Shown here: one piece after another, positions 51,275-59,723 of the stretch
Position numbering within the stretch: position 1 is the first letter of the stretch
Layout of the letters: every line of letters begins with the position of its first letter
Assembly: GCA_013359125.1 (NCBI GenBank)
Contig: JABWCR010000004.1
Coordinates: 1 to 64,000 of the forward strand
Reading direction: 5' to 3'
DNA: 64,000 nucleotides
DNA from: Armatimonadota bacterium
GTDB lineage: Bacteria > Armatimonadota > Fimbriimonadia > Fimbriimonadales > GBS-DC
Notes under the pieces: model-generated
What the model saw: only the letters and a program-made list of their open reading frames with translations
What the model was told of the DNA's origin: nothing
The model's database searches: none
Made by a program: the position numbers and the translations under genes

Positions 51275-52099
51275 TTATGAACGGCGTCGGCGTTTGGCAA
51301 AGGCTCCGCCGACCAGTCCCAAGGCCAGAATAGCGATGCTGGACGGCTCTGGCACCGGGCCGAACGTTAGGCCGGAGACGCCTCGCTGCCCCATGCTGCC
51401 GACCAGGGTCTCGGTACCCAGCAACGGATCGATGATATAAAGTTCAGAATCGAAGTTCGTCCCCGTCGTGTCGTGCGCGTGGCTGGCGTAGAAAACGTCA
51501 AAACGCGGCAGAATCGTGAGCGCGGGGTAGACGCGCTGCAGGTTGACCACGTTCGAGATCGCTCCCGTGCCGGTGTCTATCCGGAAGAGCGCGCGGGGAC
51601 CATTTAGGTTGATTCCCCACAGGTTGTCGAAGGTATCGAAAGCCAAAGCATCGACATCCCACGCAACGGCAGAATTGCCATACGGAACGACTGTCGCGAC
51701 GTTGCCGTTGGTCAGGTTCATCTCTCCAAACGACTCGGCGGCAATGTCGGCGTCGGTCGAGATCGAGGCGATCGTACGGTCGCGGCTATCCGCGGCCAGG
51801 GCTTCTATGTAAGGAAACTGACCGGGATTGAGTTCGACCTCGCTGCCGGGATCAAAGTCGAAACGCAAAATCTTTCCGCCAGCGTAGGACGCATAGAAGT
51901 GGCTGCCGACAAACTCGAGACTGTCAAAGTTCTGGTACTGCGCGGGGAGTTGCCTGAGCAAGGTCGAACTTCCGTCCGATCGATTGATCTCGAGCAATTT
52001 TCCGTCGTGGGTAATGCCGTACATAAGGAACCGATCGGTGGCGAAGGCAGTTAAGGATAGACACAGCGTGAGGCAGACGAGCAAGATTCTGCGAAGCAT
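51275..52099 (-). CDS. PEP-CTERM sorting domain protein
   Basis: A 274-residue exported protein. A signal peptide (MLRRILLVCLTLCLSLTAFA) is followed by a beta-propeller-like region describing repeated short strands (GITHDGKLLEINRSDGSSTL and FDTFDNLWGINLNGPRALFR) and a C-terminal PEP-CTERM anchor: VPEPSSIAILALGLVGGAFA followed by KRRRRS. This tail is cut by an exosortase (EpsH-type), so the organism should have one and make exopolysaccharide. The ATG at 52099 has AGGAGG upstream. Function is unknown. Confidence 0.85.
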   Translation of the reverse strand: MLRRILLVCLTLCLSLTAFATDRFLMYGITHDGKLLEINRSDGSSTLLRQLPAQYQNFDSLEFVGSHFYASYAGGKILRFDFDPGSEVELNPGQFPYIEALAADSRDRTIASISTDADIAAESFGEMNLTNGNVATVVPYGNSAVAWDVDALAFDTFDNLWGINLNGPRALFRIDTGTGAISNVVNLQRVYPALTILPRFDVFYASHAHDTTGTNFDSELYIIDPLLGTETLVGSMGQRGVSGLTFGPVPEPSSIAILALGLVGGAFAKRRRRS

Positions 52100-52154
52100 G
52101 GCACAGCCTCCTTTCAAATTGAATCGACCCCGTAAATATACCTCTTGGCGAAGG

Positions 52155-52160
52155 TATAAT
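52155..52160 (+). promoter_or_regulatory. -10 element of trxA
   Basis: TATAAT in the shared 14-mer GGCGAAGGTATAAT, which also precedes leuS. It is 56 nt before the trxA ATG, giving a normal leader with GGAGG. Confidence 0.5.
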
Positions 52161-52216
52161 CGGGGCGCTTGGAACCTAAAGATGCGTCCGAGCATAATAT
52201 GGGGTGGAGGTGAACG

Positions 52217-52543
52217 ATGTCGTTAGCAGCTCCCATGACGAATGCCGAATGGCAAGACAAGGTTATCAATTCAGCGACTCCGACATTAGTGGACTTTTGG
52301 GCGGAGTGGTGCGGCCCGTGCAAACAGATCGCGCCCGAAGTGGACAAAGTCGCCGAGAAGTACTCGGGGAAGCTGAACGTTTATAAGGTCGATGTCGATA
52401 CAGAGGGCGCTCTGGCCGGCCAGTACGGAGTGATGAGCATTCCAACTCTGTTGGTCTTTAAGGGCGGCCAAGTGGTAGAGCAGATCGTCGGCTTTCATTC
52501 GGCCGATCAGATCGCTTCGAAGATAAGCAAGCACGTCGAGTAA
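52217..52543 (+). CDS. trxA: Thioredoxin
   Basis: A 108-residue cytosolic thioredoxin with the active site FWAEWCGPCKQIAPEVDKVA, the cis-Pro loop MSIPTLLVFKGG and no leader sequence. The reductase partner is not in the window. GGAGG sits upstream of the ATG at 52217. It converges with the dicarboxylate symporter gene with a 5-nt gap. Confidence 0.96.
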   Translation: MSLAAPMTNAEWQDKVINSATPTLVDFWAEWCGPCKQIAPEVDKVAEKYSGKLNVYKVDVDTEGALAGQYGVMSIPTLLVFKGGQVVEQIVGFHSADQIASKISKHVE

Positions 52544-52548
52544 TCAGG

Positions 52549-53880
52549 TTAAGCGCCGCCTGTCGGTTCTGGCACGGCGGCGCTTTCAGCAAACCCCTTT
52601 CCTCCGTCCAGCCTGGTAACGCAAGCCGCGATCGTGATGTCTCCTGTAACATTCAGGACTGTTCGGGACATGTCGAGAATGCGGTCGATTCCTAAGACGA
52701 TGGCGATCGACTCGGGCGGGGCTCCGGTCATCCCGACGATGAGCGCGATCATGGGCCAAGCGCCGCCCGGAACGCCGGCAGTGCCGACTCCGGCCAGAAT
52801 CGCAAGCCCCATCACCTGAAACTGCATTTCTAGAGAGAGGTCTCCGCCAAAGAGCTGCGCCAAAAACAGCACGGTAACCCCTTCGAACAGCGCCGTGCCG
52901 TTTTGATTGGCCGTTGCGCCGACGGTGAGCACGAAGGAGCTGATGTTGCGCGGCAGGCCGACATCGACCTCGGCCGATCGGAGCGCGGTCGGAAGGGTCG
53001 CGTTGCTGCTGCTGGTGGCAAATGCGGTGAGCATGACGGTGCGAATTTGGCGAAAGAACTCCAGCGGGTTTCGACGAGCGATGAACTTAAGAGCGAGGCT
53101 GTAGACGCCGAACTGGTGAAGCGCAAGCGTTGCCAGCACGACGGCGACATACTTGCCAAGCGGCAGAAAAAGGCTAAGCCCAACAATCGCAGTGGTATGG
53201 AAAATGAGCGCAAAGACACCGATGGGCGCCAGTTTCATGGCGAACTCGATCACTTTCAGCGAGATTTCGAAGAGGCCCGCCATAAAACTCTTGATGGGCG
53301 CGACTTTGTCTCCGGCGGCGGCGTTCATGGCCAAGCCGAAGACAACTGCGAAAAACATGAGCGGCAAGAGGCCGCCTTCCAATGCTCGATTCGCTTCGGC
53401 CAACGGGTTGCGCGGTATGAACTCGACGATAACCTGCATAAAGGTCTTGCTTTCGGATTTGGCCGTTTCGACATGCTTAGTGGCGTCTGCTTTGAAGCCG
53501 CTGGCTTCCAACAGTTCTTCTCGTTTTTCGGTCGAGATGCCATCGCCTGGTCGAACCCAGTTGACCGCGGTTACTCCGATGACGACGGCTGTGCCACTGA
53601 GCAAGAGGGTCAGGAGCAGGGAGTAGACGCCGACGCGACCAACCTTTCGGGCATCGCCGATCTCGCAGACGCCGAGCGTAAGCGCAGAAAATAAAAGGGG
53701 AACCACGATCATGAAGATCATTCTCATAAAGGCGTCGCCAACTGGGCGCACGTAGCCTTCGGAGAACGTCTTAAGGGCTGCCTGGTCTGGGTAGAAGCTT
53801 TGCGCGAGGGTTCCTACCACGGCTCCCAGCAAGAGGCTGAGCAAGATCTTGCCGTGCAGAGGAAGTTTCCTGAAGCTCAT
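52549..53880 (-). CDS. Sodium/proton:dicarboxylate or amino acid symporter (DAACS family)
   Basis: A 443-residue membrane transporter of the glutamate transporter/GltP fold with eight helices and two reentrant hairpins. Evidence: the serine-rich hairpin AFATSSSNATLPTALRSAE, the motif GATANQNGTALFEGVTVLFL, and GTAGVPGGAWPMIALIVGMT with IDRILDMSRTVLNVTGDITI. Substrate may be aspartate, glutamate or C4-dicarboxylates. The ATG at 53880 (MSFRKLPLHGKIL) is used because longer frames run upstream into the gap shared with the divergent ABC-F gene. Confidence 0.92.
   Translation of the reverse strand: MSFRKLPLHGKILLSLLLGAVVGTLAQSFYPDQAALKTFSEGYVRPVGDAFMRMIFMIVVPLLFSALTLGVCEIGDARKVGRVGVYSLLLTLLLSGTAVVIGVTAVNWVRPGDGISTEKREELLEASGFKADATKHVETAKSESKTFMQVIVEFIPRNPLAEANRALEGGLLPLMFFAVVFGLAMNAAAGDKVAPIKSFMAGLFEISLKVIEFAMKLAPIGVFALIFHTTAIVGLSLFLPLGKYVAVVLATLALHQFGVYSLALKFIARRNPLEFFRQIRTVMLTAFATSSSNATLPTALRSAEVDVGLPRNISSFVLTVGATANQNGTALFEGVTVLFLAQLFGGDLSLEMQFQVMGLAILAGVGTAGVPGGAWPMIALIVGMTGAPPESIAIVLGIDRILDMSRTVLNVTGDITIAACVTRLDGGKGFAESAAVPEPTGGA
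52551..52585. terminator. Possible terminator after trxA
   Basis: AAGCGCCGCC (52551-52560) pairs with GGCGGCGCTT (52576-52585) over ten base pairs, followed by TTC. It lies in the end of the convergent symporter gene and could terminate trxA transcription. Confidence 0.4.
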
Positions 53881-53941
53881 AGACAGCGGGCTATTCGGCG
53901 ATCGTACTTGCGTTCCTGCAAGAGGCCATAATAGGGCGTCT

Positions 53942-55813
53942 ATGAGTCTGCTCACTGTGCGCGGCCTGGAGATCGCTTTTGGCGTCGATGTTCTATTCAG
54001 CGATGTGTCGTTTACGGTCGGTCGGCGGCAGAAAATCGGCCTGGTCGGTCGCAATGGGTGCGGCAAGACGACTCTGTTGCGGATTGTTTGCGGCTTGACG
54101 GAGCCGGATCGAGGGCGCGTCGAGATTCACGGTCGCACCGAACTGGGCTATCTGCGGCAAGAGCCCAACATGGGCAAGGATAGAACGGTTCGAGAAGAAG
54201 CGGAGAACGCTTTTCAGCACATTCTGGATTTGGAGCAGAGGATGGCAAAGGCCGCCGAGCGGATGGCGAGCTCGGACGAGGCGGTTGAAGAGTATGGCGC
54301 TTTGAGGGAGCGGTTTGACGCGATGGGCGGATACGATGCGCTGCGAGACATCCCGACGGCCTTGCGAATGCTGGGTTTTAGCCTCGAAGATCAGGGCAAG
54401 CGCGTTTCGATGTTGTCGGGCGGCGAAAAGACAAGGCTAGGCTTGGCAAAACTCTTGCTCAACGGGCCGGACCTGATGATTCTGGACGAACCGACGAACC
54501 ACTTAGACTTGAAGGCGACCGAGTGGTTGGAGGGCTATCTGAAGGGGTTTGGCGGCGGGCTGATCGTTGTGTCGCACGACCGGTACTTCTTGGATCGTGT
54601 CTGTACGCACATTGCGGATTTGGAGCGTGGCCGGCTGACGCTCTTTGCGGGCAACTACTCCAACTTTGTCCAGCAAAAGGAGTTGAGAAAGCAGCAGGAT
54701 TTGGAGCGATATGAACGAGAGCAAGCGGAGATTGCGCGTCTGGAGCTCTTTTTTGAACAGTGGAAGAACACGCCCTCCAAACGATCGCAGGCTGTGATGC
54801 GAAAGCGGTGGGCGGAGCGGATCAAGAAGACGGCGATCGAGAAGCCGCCCGGAGCGCAGAAGAGCATGGCTGGCGCGGTGAAAAGCATTGCGCGATCGGC
54901 GACAGAGGTCGTTCGGACTGACGACCTTGGAATGGCGTTTGGAAACCGCGCGCTGTTTAGCGGGCTGAGCTTTCGACTGGAGCGGGGAGAGAAGCTGGGC
55001 GTGATCGGCCCGAACGGAGCGGGAAAGACGACGCTGATCAAGATTCTGCTTGGTGAGATCGAGCCGACCTCGGGGCGCGTCAAGATAGGCGGCGGCGTAT
55101 CGATCGGCTACTATGCGCAAGAGGCTTCCGGCTTGGATTTCGAGGCGACCGTGCTGGAAAACATGTTGGATGCGGCGCCCATGCGGGCGGAGGAGGCCAG
55201 AAATCACTTAGGGCGCTTTCTGTTTTCTGGCGAGGATGCGTTCAAACCTGTCTCAGCGCTGTCCGGCGGAGAGAAGAACAAACTGGCGCTGGCGCAATTG
55301 ACCTATGCAAGCCCAAATCTCCTGATCCTGGACGAACCGACGAACCACTTGGACGCCGAATCGCGGGAGGCGCTGAAGGAGATGCTAATTGTCTACCCAG
55401 GCACCGTGATCCTTATCTCGCACGATCGTTATCTGTTGGATCAGGTTACACAGGCGACCCTGGCGATCGAGGATGGAAACGCCGAACTCTATCCCGCACC
55501 CTATTCTGAATACAAGGCCCGAGCCAGGCCGGTGGAGAGGCCGCAAGTCGCGAGGGCTACAGATGGATTGAACTTTAAGCAGTTGGCAAAGGAGCGATCG
55601 CGAGCGTTGACTGCAGTCGAGAAGGCCGAGAAGCGCGTGGCGGAGATCGAAGATCGCTTGAGGGCGTGCGAGCGGGCATTGGCCAATCCTCAACCGGGGG
55701 ACAGCCTCTATGAACTGACGCTAAGGCACGGAAAGATCACCGATGAGCTTCAGGCGGCGATTGGCGACTGGGAAACGGCTGTGAAGCATGCCGAAGACAT
55801 AGGGGCCAATTAA
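53942..55813 (+). CDS. ABC-F family ATPase (Uup/EttA-like)
   Basis: A 623-residue cytosolic protein of two ABC domains and no membrane segments. Walker A sequences are GRNGCGKTTLL and GPNGAGKTTLI; signatures are LSGGEKTRLGLAK and LSGGEKNKLALAQ; each has a DEPTNHLD Walker B. The linker between them, with its charged long helix (about 250-320), and the C-terminal coiled coil identify the ABC-F class, which acts at the ribosome. Target-protection or translation-quality roles are possible. A CATAAT lies 9 nt before the ATG at 53942, suggesting another nearly leaderless transcript. Confidence 0.92.
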   Translation: MSLLTVRGLEIAFGVDVLFSDVSFTVGRRQKIGLVGRNGCGKTTLLRIVCGLTEPDRGRVEIHGRTELGYLRQEPNMGKDRTVREEAENAFQHILDLEQRMAKAAERMASSDEAVEEYGALRERFDAMGGYDALRDIPTALRMLGFSLEDQGKRVSMLSGGEKTRLGLAKLLLNGPDLMILDEPTNHLDLKATEWLEGYLKGFGGGLIVVSHDRYFLDRVCTHIADLERGRLTLFAGNYSNFVQQKELRKQQDLERYEREQAEIARLELFFEQWKNTPSKRSQAVMRKRWAERIKKTAIEKPPGAQKSMAGAVKSIARSATEVVRTDDLGMAFGNRALFSGLSFRLERGEKLGVIGPNGAGKTTLIKILLGEIEPTSGRVKIGGGVSIGYYAQEASGLDFEATVLENMLDAAPMRAEEARNHLGRFLFSGEDAFKPVSALSGGEKNKLALAQLTYASPNLLILDEPTNHLDAESREALKEMLIVYPGTVILISHDRYLLDQVTQATLAIEDGNAELYPAPYSEYKARARPVERPQVARATDGLNFKQLAKERSRALTAVEKAEKRVAEIEDRLRACERALANPQPGDSLYELTLRHGKITDELQAAIGDWETAVKHAEDIGAN

Positions 55814-57765
55814 CCGCCTTCCTTTTCTCGCAGGATGATGAGCTGTCTCGTGATCGTGTCGAGCTTATCGTAGAAGGCTTTGATCTCAGCGTATTGGGCG
55901 GCCGGCGCTTGGTACCGTTTGTAGGCGGAAGAGCGCGCGATCGTAACCGTGCGGCCTTCGGTCGTCACTTCGTAGCGATAATCGATGAAGTCGTTGTTGA
56001 CCTGGTGGCTTTTCGGCATGTCGAGGACTTCGAATCCTTCCGGCAGTTCGATGGTAATGACTGTGAGGGAGGGGTTGCTCTTTCTGAATACGATCGGAAA
56101 CTTTCGAGTTTCTTTGGTAAAAGGGTTGGTCGATGCCCTAGAAATGGATTGGTCCATGCCGGGATAGATGAGCATGACATCGGCCACTTTCAGCGCCCAC
56201 TCTGGCGCATCGATGGCGAACAGTTCTTCGAACGGTTTGCCTAAAGCCTTGGGGTCTGAGAACGAGTGCTCGGCGACGGTCGCGCCTGCGGCGATGCGAT
56301 TGGCTTGGGCTCGAAGCCCTTCTTCCATCGACCTGGGCGTGGCCATCGAATAGGCCGCTCGTTTCATGGCGGACGTTGAGCCAAAGTCGACGGTGCGTTG
56401 TCGGAGATGGGCCGTGCCGTCCTTCTCCAATTTGATGGAGAGGTGGTTCTCTGCGACGTATTGGCTCGGTCGTTCGGTCGCAACCTTTGCCCATTCGTTC
56501 TTCGCGCCGATCCGAACGACGGTCGCGCCATAAACGTCGATCGGGAGTTCTTCTAGGCCGGCGAAGCGCAGAAACGGATTGATCGCGTAGCTTTTGCCGC
56601 TGATGACAGCCTCGGTCCACACCGATGCGAACCAGTCTGGCGAGGGCGGGCGTTCTGTCAGGGGTCTTTCTGGCTCGCCGAACGGCTCCATGATAAACAG
56701 ATTGGCCTCGATTCCGGCCTCTTTTAGCATGGCTCGCAACAGTACAGCCGCATCGAGTTCGCTCGCATAGCCCAATTGAAGGAGTTTGTCCGCGGGCATC
56801 GGTTCAAAGTCGATCTGGGTTGGCAGCGCGCTGGCAGCGTGCAGGCTTTCTGCGATCCAGTCTCGTAGAGCGAGAGCGATCTGTTCCGGTGTATTGTGCG
56901 CGGCTTTGGCCGCGGCGATAGCCTGCTTGGCTCTTTCGGGCAACGGATAGTCGCGATTGAGCTTCTTGCCGAACCAGTCGAAGAGTTCTTGCCACTCCAT
57001 CTTGCGGGTTACCACGACGTAAGGGTAGAGTTGTTCTTCGCTGGGCATGAACGGCTCGGCCTCGATGTGTTCCATGTAGCTGACGTCCCATCGATAGAGC
57101 AGTCGGTTGCCAGGCAAGGTCGTCGGGCTTGGAACCGTCGCGCCGTTGTAGGGCTTGATGAGCAACGGGTAGTCCTTGGGAACCACGACTTCCATAACGT
57201 CTTGGAGGCATGGGAGCATGTTCTTCATAGTGAGGCGCGTGTGGTAGTAGCCGGGCATGATGGGCTTGAGCGTGGTCAGTTCGTACTCGAAATCTCGAAA
57301 GTAGCCGGCTCTGACTTCTGGCAACGAACAGTCGATGGTTCTTGATTGCGGGTAGGCTGGATAATCCGACTCATGGCTTCGGTCGAAGACCCTGTTGGGG
57401 GCTACGTTGTAGCTTCTGCCATCGGGGGTTAGCATCCGAGCGCTGATGAGGCGGACTTTCTCTTTGCCAGGCGTGTAGCTCATGCTGAGTTCGCCCAGGC
57501 CCTCCTCCGACGATTCGCGCATGAGTTTCTCGATGTTTCGATGAATGATGCTGACGGTTCCATCGGTCTTGATCTCGATTCGGGCATAGGCCAGAAGGAG
57601 AAATGTGGAGAGTTCGGGATAGTCCTTGGACTGAGGGGCCTTTTTCAAGAGCGCTTTAGTCTGATCGTCCAGCGGCTTTTGATTGAGGTCCTTAACGATG
57701 GACGGATCGGCGACTTGGGCATAGCCGACGGACAGCGCGAGGCATATGGAGAGGATCGATTTCAT
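55810..57765 (-). CDS. DUF3857/transglutaminase-like protein, degenerate active site
   Basis: A 651-residue secreted protein with a signal peptide (MKSILSICLALSVGYAQ), a DUF3857 domain (about 45-260) and a transglutaminase-like domain (about 275-420). In the sibling gene at 57762-59663 the motif is YGDCKDMSTLL, but here it is GYASELDAAVLL, so the nucleophilic Cys is replaced (Glu336 or Ser335 at that place); the expected His and Asp blocks are WTEAVISGKSYAINP rather than HCIARAQVGDRVYWLD. It therefore looks catalytically dead. A C-terminal beta-rich half follows. It is overlapped by ATGA with its upstream sibling. Confidence 0.85.
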   Translation of the reverse strand: MKSILSICLALSVGYAQVADPSIVKDLNQKPLDDQTKALLKKAPQSKDYPELSTFLLLAYARIEIKTDGTVSIIHRNIEKLMRESSEEGLGELSMSYTPGKEKVRLISARMLTPDGRSYNVAPNRVFDRSHESDYPAYPQSRTIDCSLPEVRAGYFRDFEYELTTLKPIMPGYYHTRLTMKNMLPCLQDVMEVVVPKDYPLLIKPYNGATVPSPTTLPGNRLLYRWDVSYMEHIEAEPFMPSEEQLYPYVVVTRKMEWQELFDWFGKKLNRDYPLPERAKQAIAAAKAAHNTPEQIALALRDWIAESLHAASALPTQIDFEPMPADKLLQLGYASELDAAVLLRAMLKEAGIEANLFIMEPFGEPERPLTERPPSPDWFASVWTEAVISGKSYAINPFLRFAGLEELPIDVYGATVVRIGAKNEWAKVATERPSQYVAENHLSIKLEKDGTAHLRQRTVDFGSTSAMKRAAYSMATPRSMEEGLRAQANRIAAGATVAEHSFSDPKALGKPFEELFAIDAPEWALKVADVMLIYPGMDQSISRASTNPFTKETRKFPIVFRKSNPSLTVITIELPEGFEVLDMPKSHQVNNDFIDYRYEVTTEGRTVTIARSSAYKRYQAPAAQYAEIKAFYDKLDTITRQLIILREKEGG

Positions 57766-59663
57766 TCGACTTTTTTCCTTAGGACAAAGACCTCTCGGGC
57801 GAGTTTGCTTTGTTTGAGATACGCTTTGCGAACATCTTCATACTTGTCGACCGGCAGCGTCTCGTCCTTACCGATTACAAGGCTCGTTGAGGTTAAGACG
57901 TTGCCGCTCAGTTTGAAATCGCTCTCGATGCGAGAGCCAGGAAAATCCTTTGACTTGAGATCCGGCGATGCCAGAAGTTCGAAACCTTCAGGGAACTCGA
58001 TGCGGATAGAAGTCTTGGTCTTGGGCGCCTCGGTAAAGAAGATCGGGTATTTGCGGCTTGGGTCGGTGAAGGCGGCGCTGCCGCCCGCGCCTGCAAAGCC
58101 GCCCAAACTTCGGGGAACCAGCATGACGTTGCCCGGCGTCAGAGCGAACTCTTGAAGCTCCATGTCGGCGGTCATGGTCATGGGTCGATCCCAGTCGTCA
58201 GTGTCGGTCCAGGTCAGGTTTGTGATCTTTCCAGACTTGGCGAACGACTTGGGCATGCTCTCTTTGATCTCTTCGAGCTCCTTTGGGCTCAGGTCGGCAA
58301 AGGTCGCTCGCAACTGAGCAGCCATGTCTTGGCGACCTGTGAGAGCGAGTTTGACCGTTGCAGAACCATCGGGCTTGACGATCACGGATGCGTCGACCTC
58401 CATCATTGGGGGCAGCGCGCCAAAGTCAGGGAGTTTTTCGAACTGTCCCTTCTCGATAACGAGCGCTTTGCAGCCTGCCAAAGAGCTAGGAACATCTTCG
58501 GCGCCAAAGTACCCGCCGGTCGCATCGAGCCAATAGACTCGGTCGCCGACTTGCGCTCTGGCGATACAGTGGTCGAAGCTATAGGGGCCTTCCCAGTAAA
58601 GGTCGGGCGGTTCGTTGCGCGAGTCAAATCGAATCAGCGCCCAAGTGGCCTCGACTTGTGCCGCACGGAGCATTCCGACCAAGAGGGTGGACATGTCCTT
58701 ACAATCGCCGTACTTGCTGGTGCAGATCTGTTCGGCCGAGTGCGGCTGATAGCCGGATTCGCCCAATTCGACGGCTACATAGCGTATGTTCTGCTGAACC
58801 CAGCGGTATACGGCCTTGACGCGATCTTCGAGGCTGGAGTGTCGGCTCACGATGCCTTGTACGACGGTTTTCGCAATCGCCGGCAAGGCTTCGCGCCCTT
58901 TGGCGAGCGATTGAAACCACTTGTCAACCTCTGCCCAACTCGTTTCCGATGCGATTTCGACATAAGGGAAGATTTGTTTGGGCGGCGGCATGTTCGGCTC
59001 GCCCTTCAGCTCTTCCAGTTGCGAGTACTCGATGGTGTACCGATTGCGACCGTCGGACAGGGTCTCTATCTTGATCGGAGGCGCGCCGTTGAGCGATCGA
59101 TGCCTGAGCTTCCAACGGGGCGCGGCTGTGATGACGGTTGACGACTGAACCGTGGGAGTCGAGGAAAGAAGGAACTCGGAGTGATGGAAGAAGCCCGGCA
59201 TTCTGGGCCTGCTATCGGTTTCGTATTCCAGCTCTAACACCGATCCGACTCGAACATCCGGGAAGACGAACGATTTGGCTCGGGTGTCTTCGTACATGGC
59301 TGCGCCCGAGTAGACCGGTTCGTCCGAGATGCTGGCAGGAAGAACGTTCTGTACTCGGCCGTCCGACTGAATAGTTCTGGCGGTTAGGATGGTCATTTGG
59401 TCGTAATGGCCGCTGTAGTTTAGGCTGACTTCGGCGGCGGACCGTCCGGCATCGGTCAGCACCTTGCGGACCGTACGGATTCTTGTTATAGTCGTTGCGT
59501 CGGGTCCAAGAAATGTGGTTTCGCGCCTCAAGATCGTCAGGAGCGAGGAGTTTGGGAAGCGATCTGCCGACGGGGCAGACTGGATTGCTTGACGAAGCTC
59601 GTCGCTGAGCCCGTCTTGGGTTGGGAATAGGGCGATCAGAAGCAATAATTGGGGTATCAGCAT
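57762..59663 (-). CDS. DUF3857/transglutaminase-like protein, intact triad
   Basis: A 633-residue exported protein (signal MLIPQLLLLIALFPTQ). An N-terminal DUF3857 domain is followed by a transglutaminase-like core whose triad is visible: Cys321 in SKYGDCKDMSTLLVGMLRA, His365 in FDHCIARA and Asp380 in VYWLDATGGYF. The C-terminal half is beta-rich. Similar proteins are common in Bacteroidota and Planctomycetota, and are probably periplasmic or surface peptide-modifying enzymes of unknown substrate. It is the first gene of a pair; the second overlaps it by four bases. GGAG precedes the ATG at 59663. Confidence 0.88.
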   Translation of the reverse strand: MLIPQLLLLIALFPTQDGLSDELRQAIQSAPSADRFPNSSLLTILRRETTFLGPDATTITRIRTVRKVLTDAGRSAAEVSLNYSGHYDQMTILTARTIQSDGRVQNVLPASISDEPVYSGAAMYEDTRAKSFVFPDVRVGSVLELEYETDSRPRMPGFFHHSEFLLSSTPTVQSSTVITAAPRWKLRHRSLNGAPPIKIETLSDGRNRYTIEYSQLEELKGEPNMPPPKQIFPYVEIASETSWAEVDKWFQSLAKGREALPAIAKTVVQGIVSRHSSLEDRVKAVYRWVQQNIRYVAVELGESGYQPHSAEQICTSKYGDCKDMSTLLVGMLRAAQVEATWALIRFDSRNEPPDLYWEGPYSFDHCIARAQVGDRVYWLDATGGYFGAEDVPSSLAGCKALVIEKGQFEKLPDFGALPPMMEVDASVIVKPDGSATVKLALTGRQDMAAQLRATFADLSPKELEEIKESMPKSFAKSGKITNLTWTDTDDWDRPMTMTADMELQEFALTPGNVMLVPRSLGGFAGAGGSAAFTDPSRKYPIFFTEAPKTKTSIRIEFPEGFELLASPDLKSKDFPGSRIESDFKLSGNVLTSTSLVIGKDETLPVDKYEDVRKAYLKQSKLAREVFVLRKKVE

Positions 59664-59711
59664 TTGGCTCTATTTTCTCCTTTGGGTTCGGCGCATCCTG
59701 CCTGACTCGTG

Positions 59712-59717
59712 TATATT
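59712..59717 (+). promoter_or_regulatory. -10 element of leaderless diheme protein transcript
   Basis: TATATT ends 6 nt before the ATG at 59724. The in-frame ATG at 59718 and a GTG at 59709 lie in or too close to the box, so 59724 is preferred. No ribosome-binding site can be seen. Confidence 0.5.
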
Positions 59718-59723
59718 ATGGAT

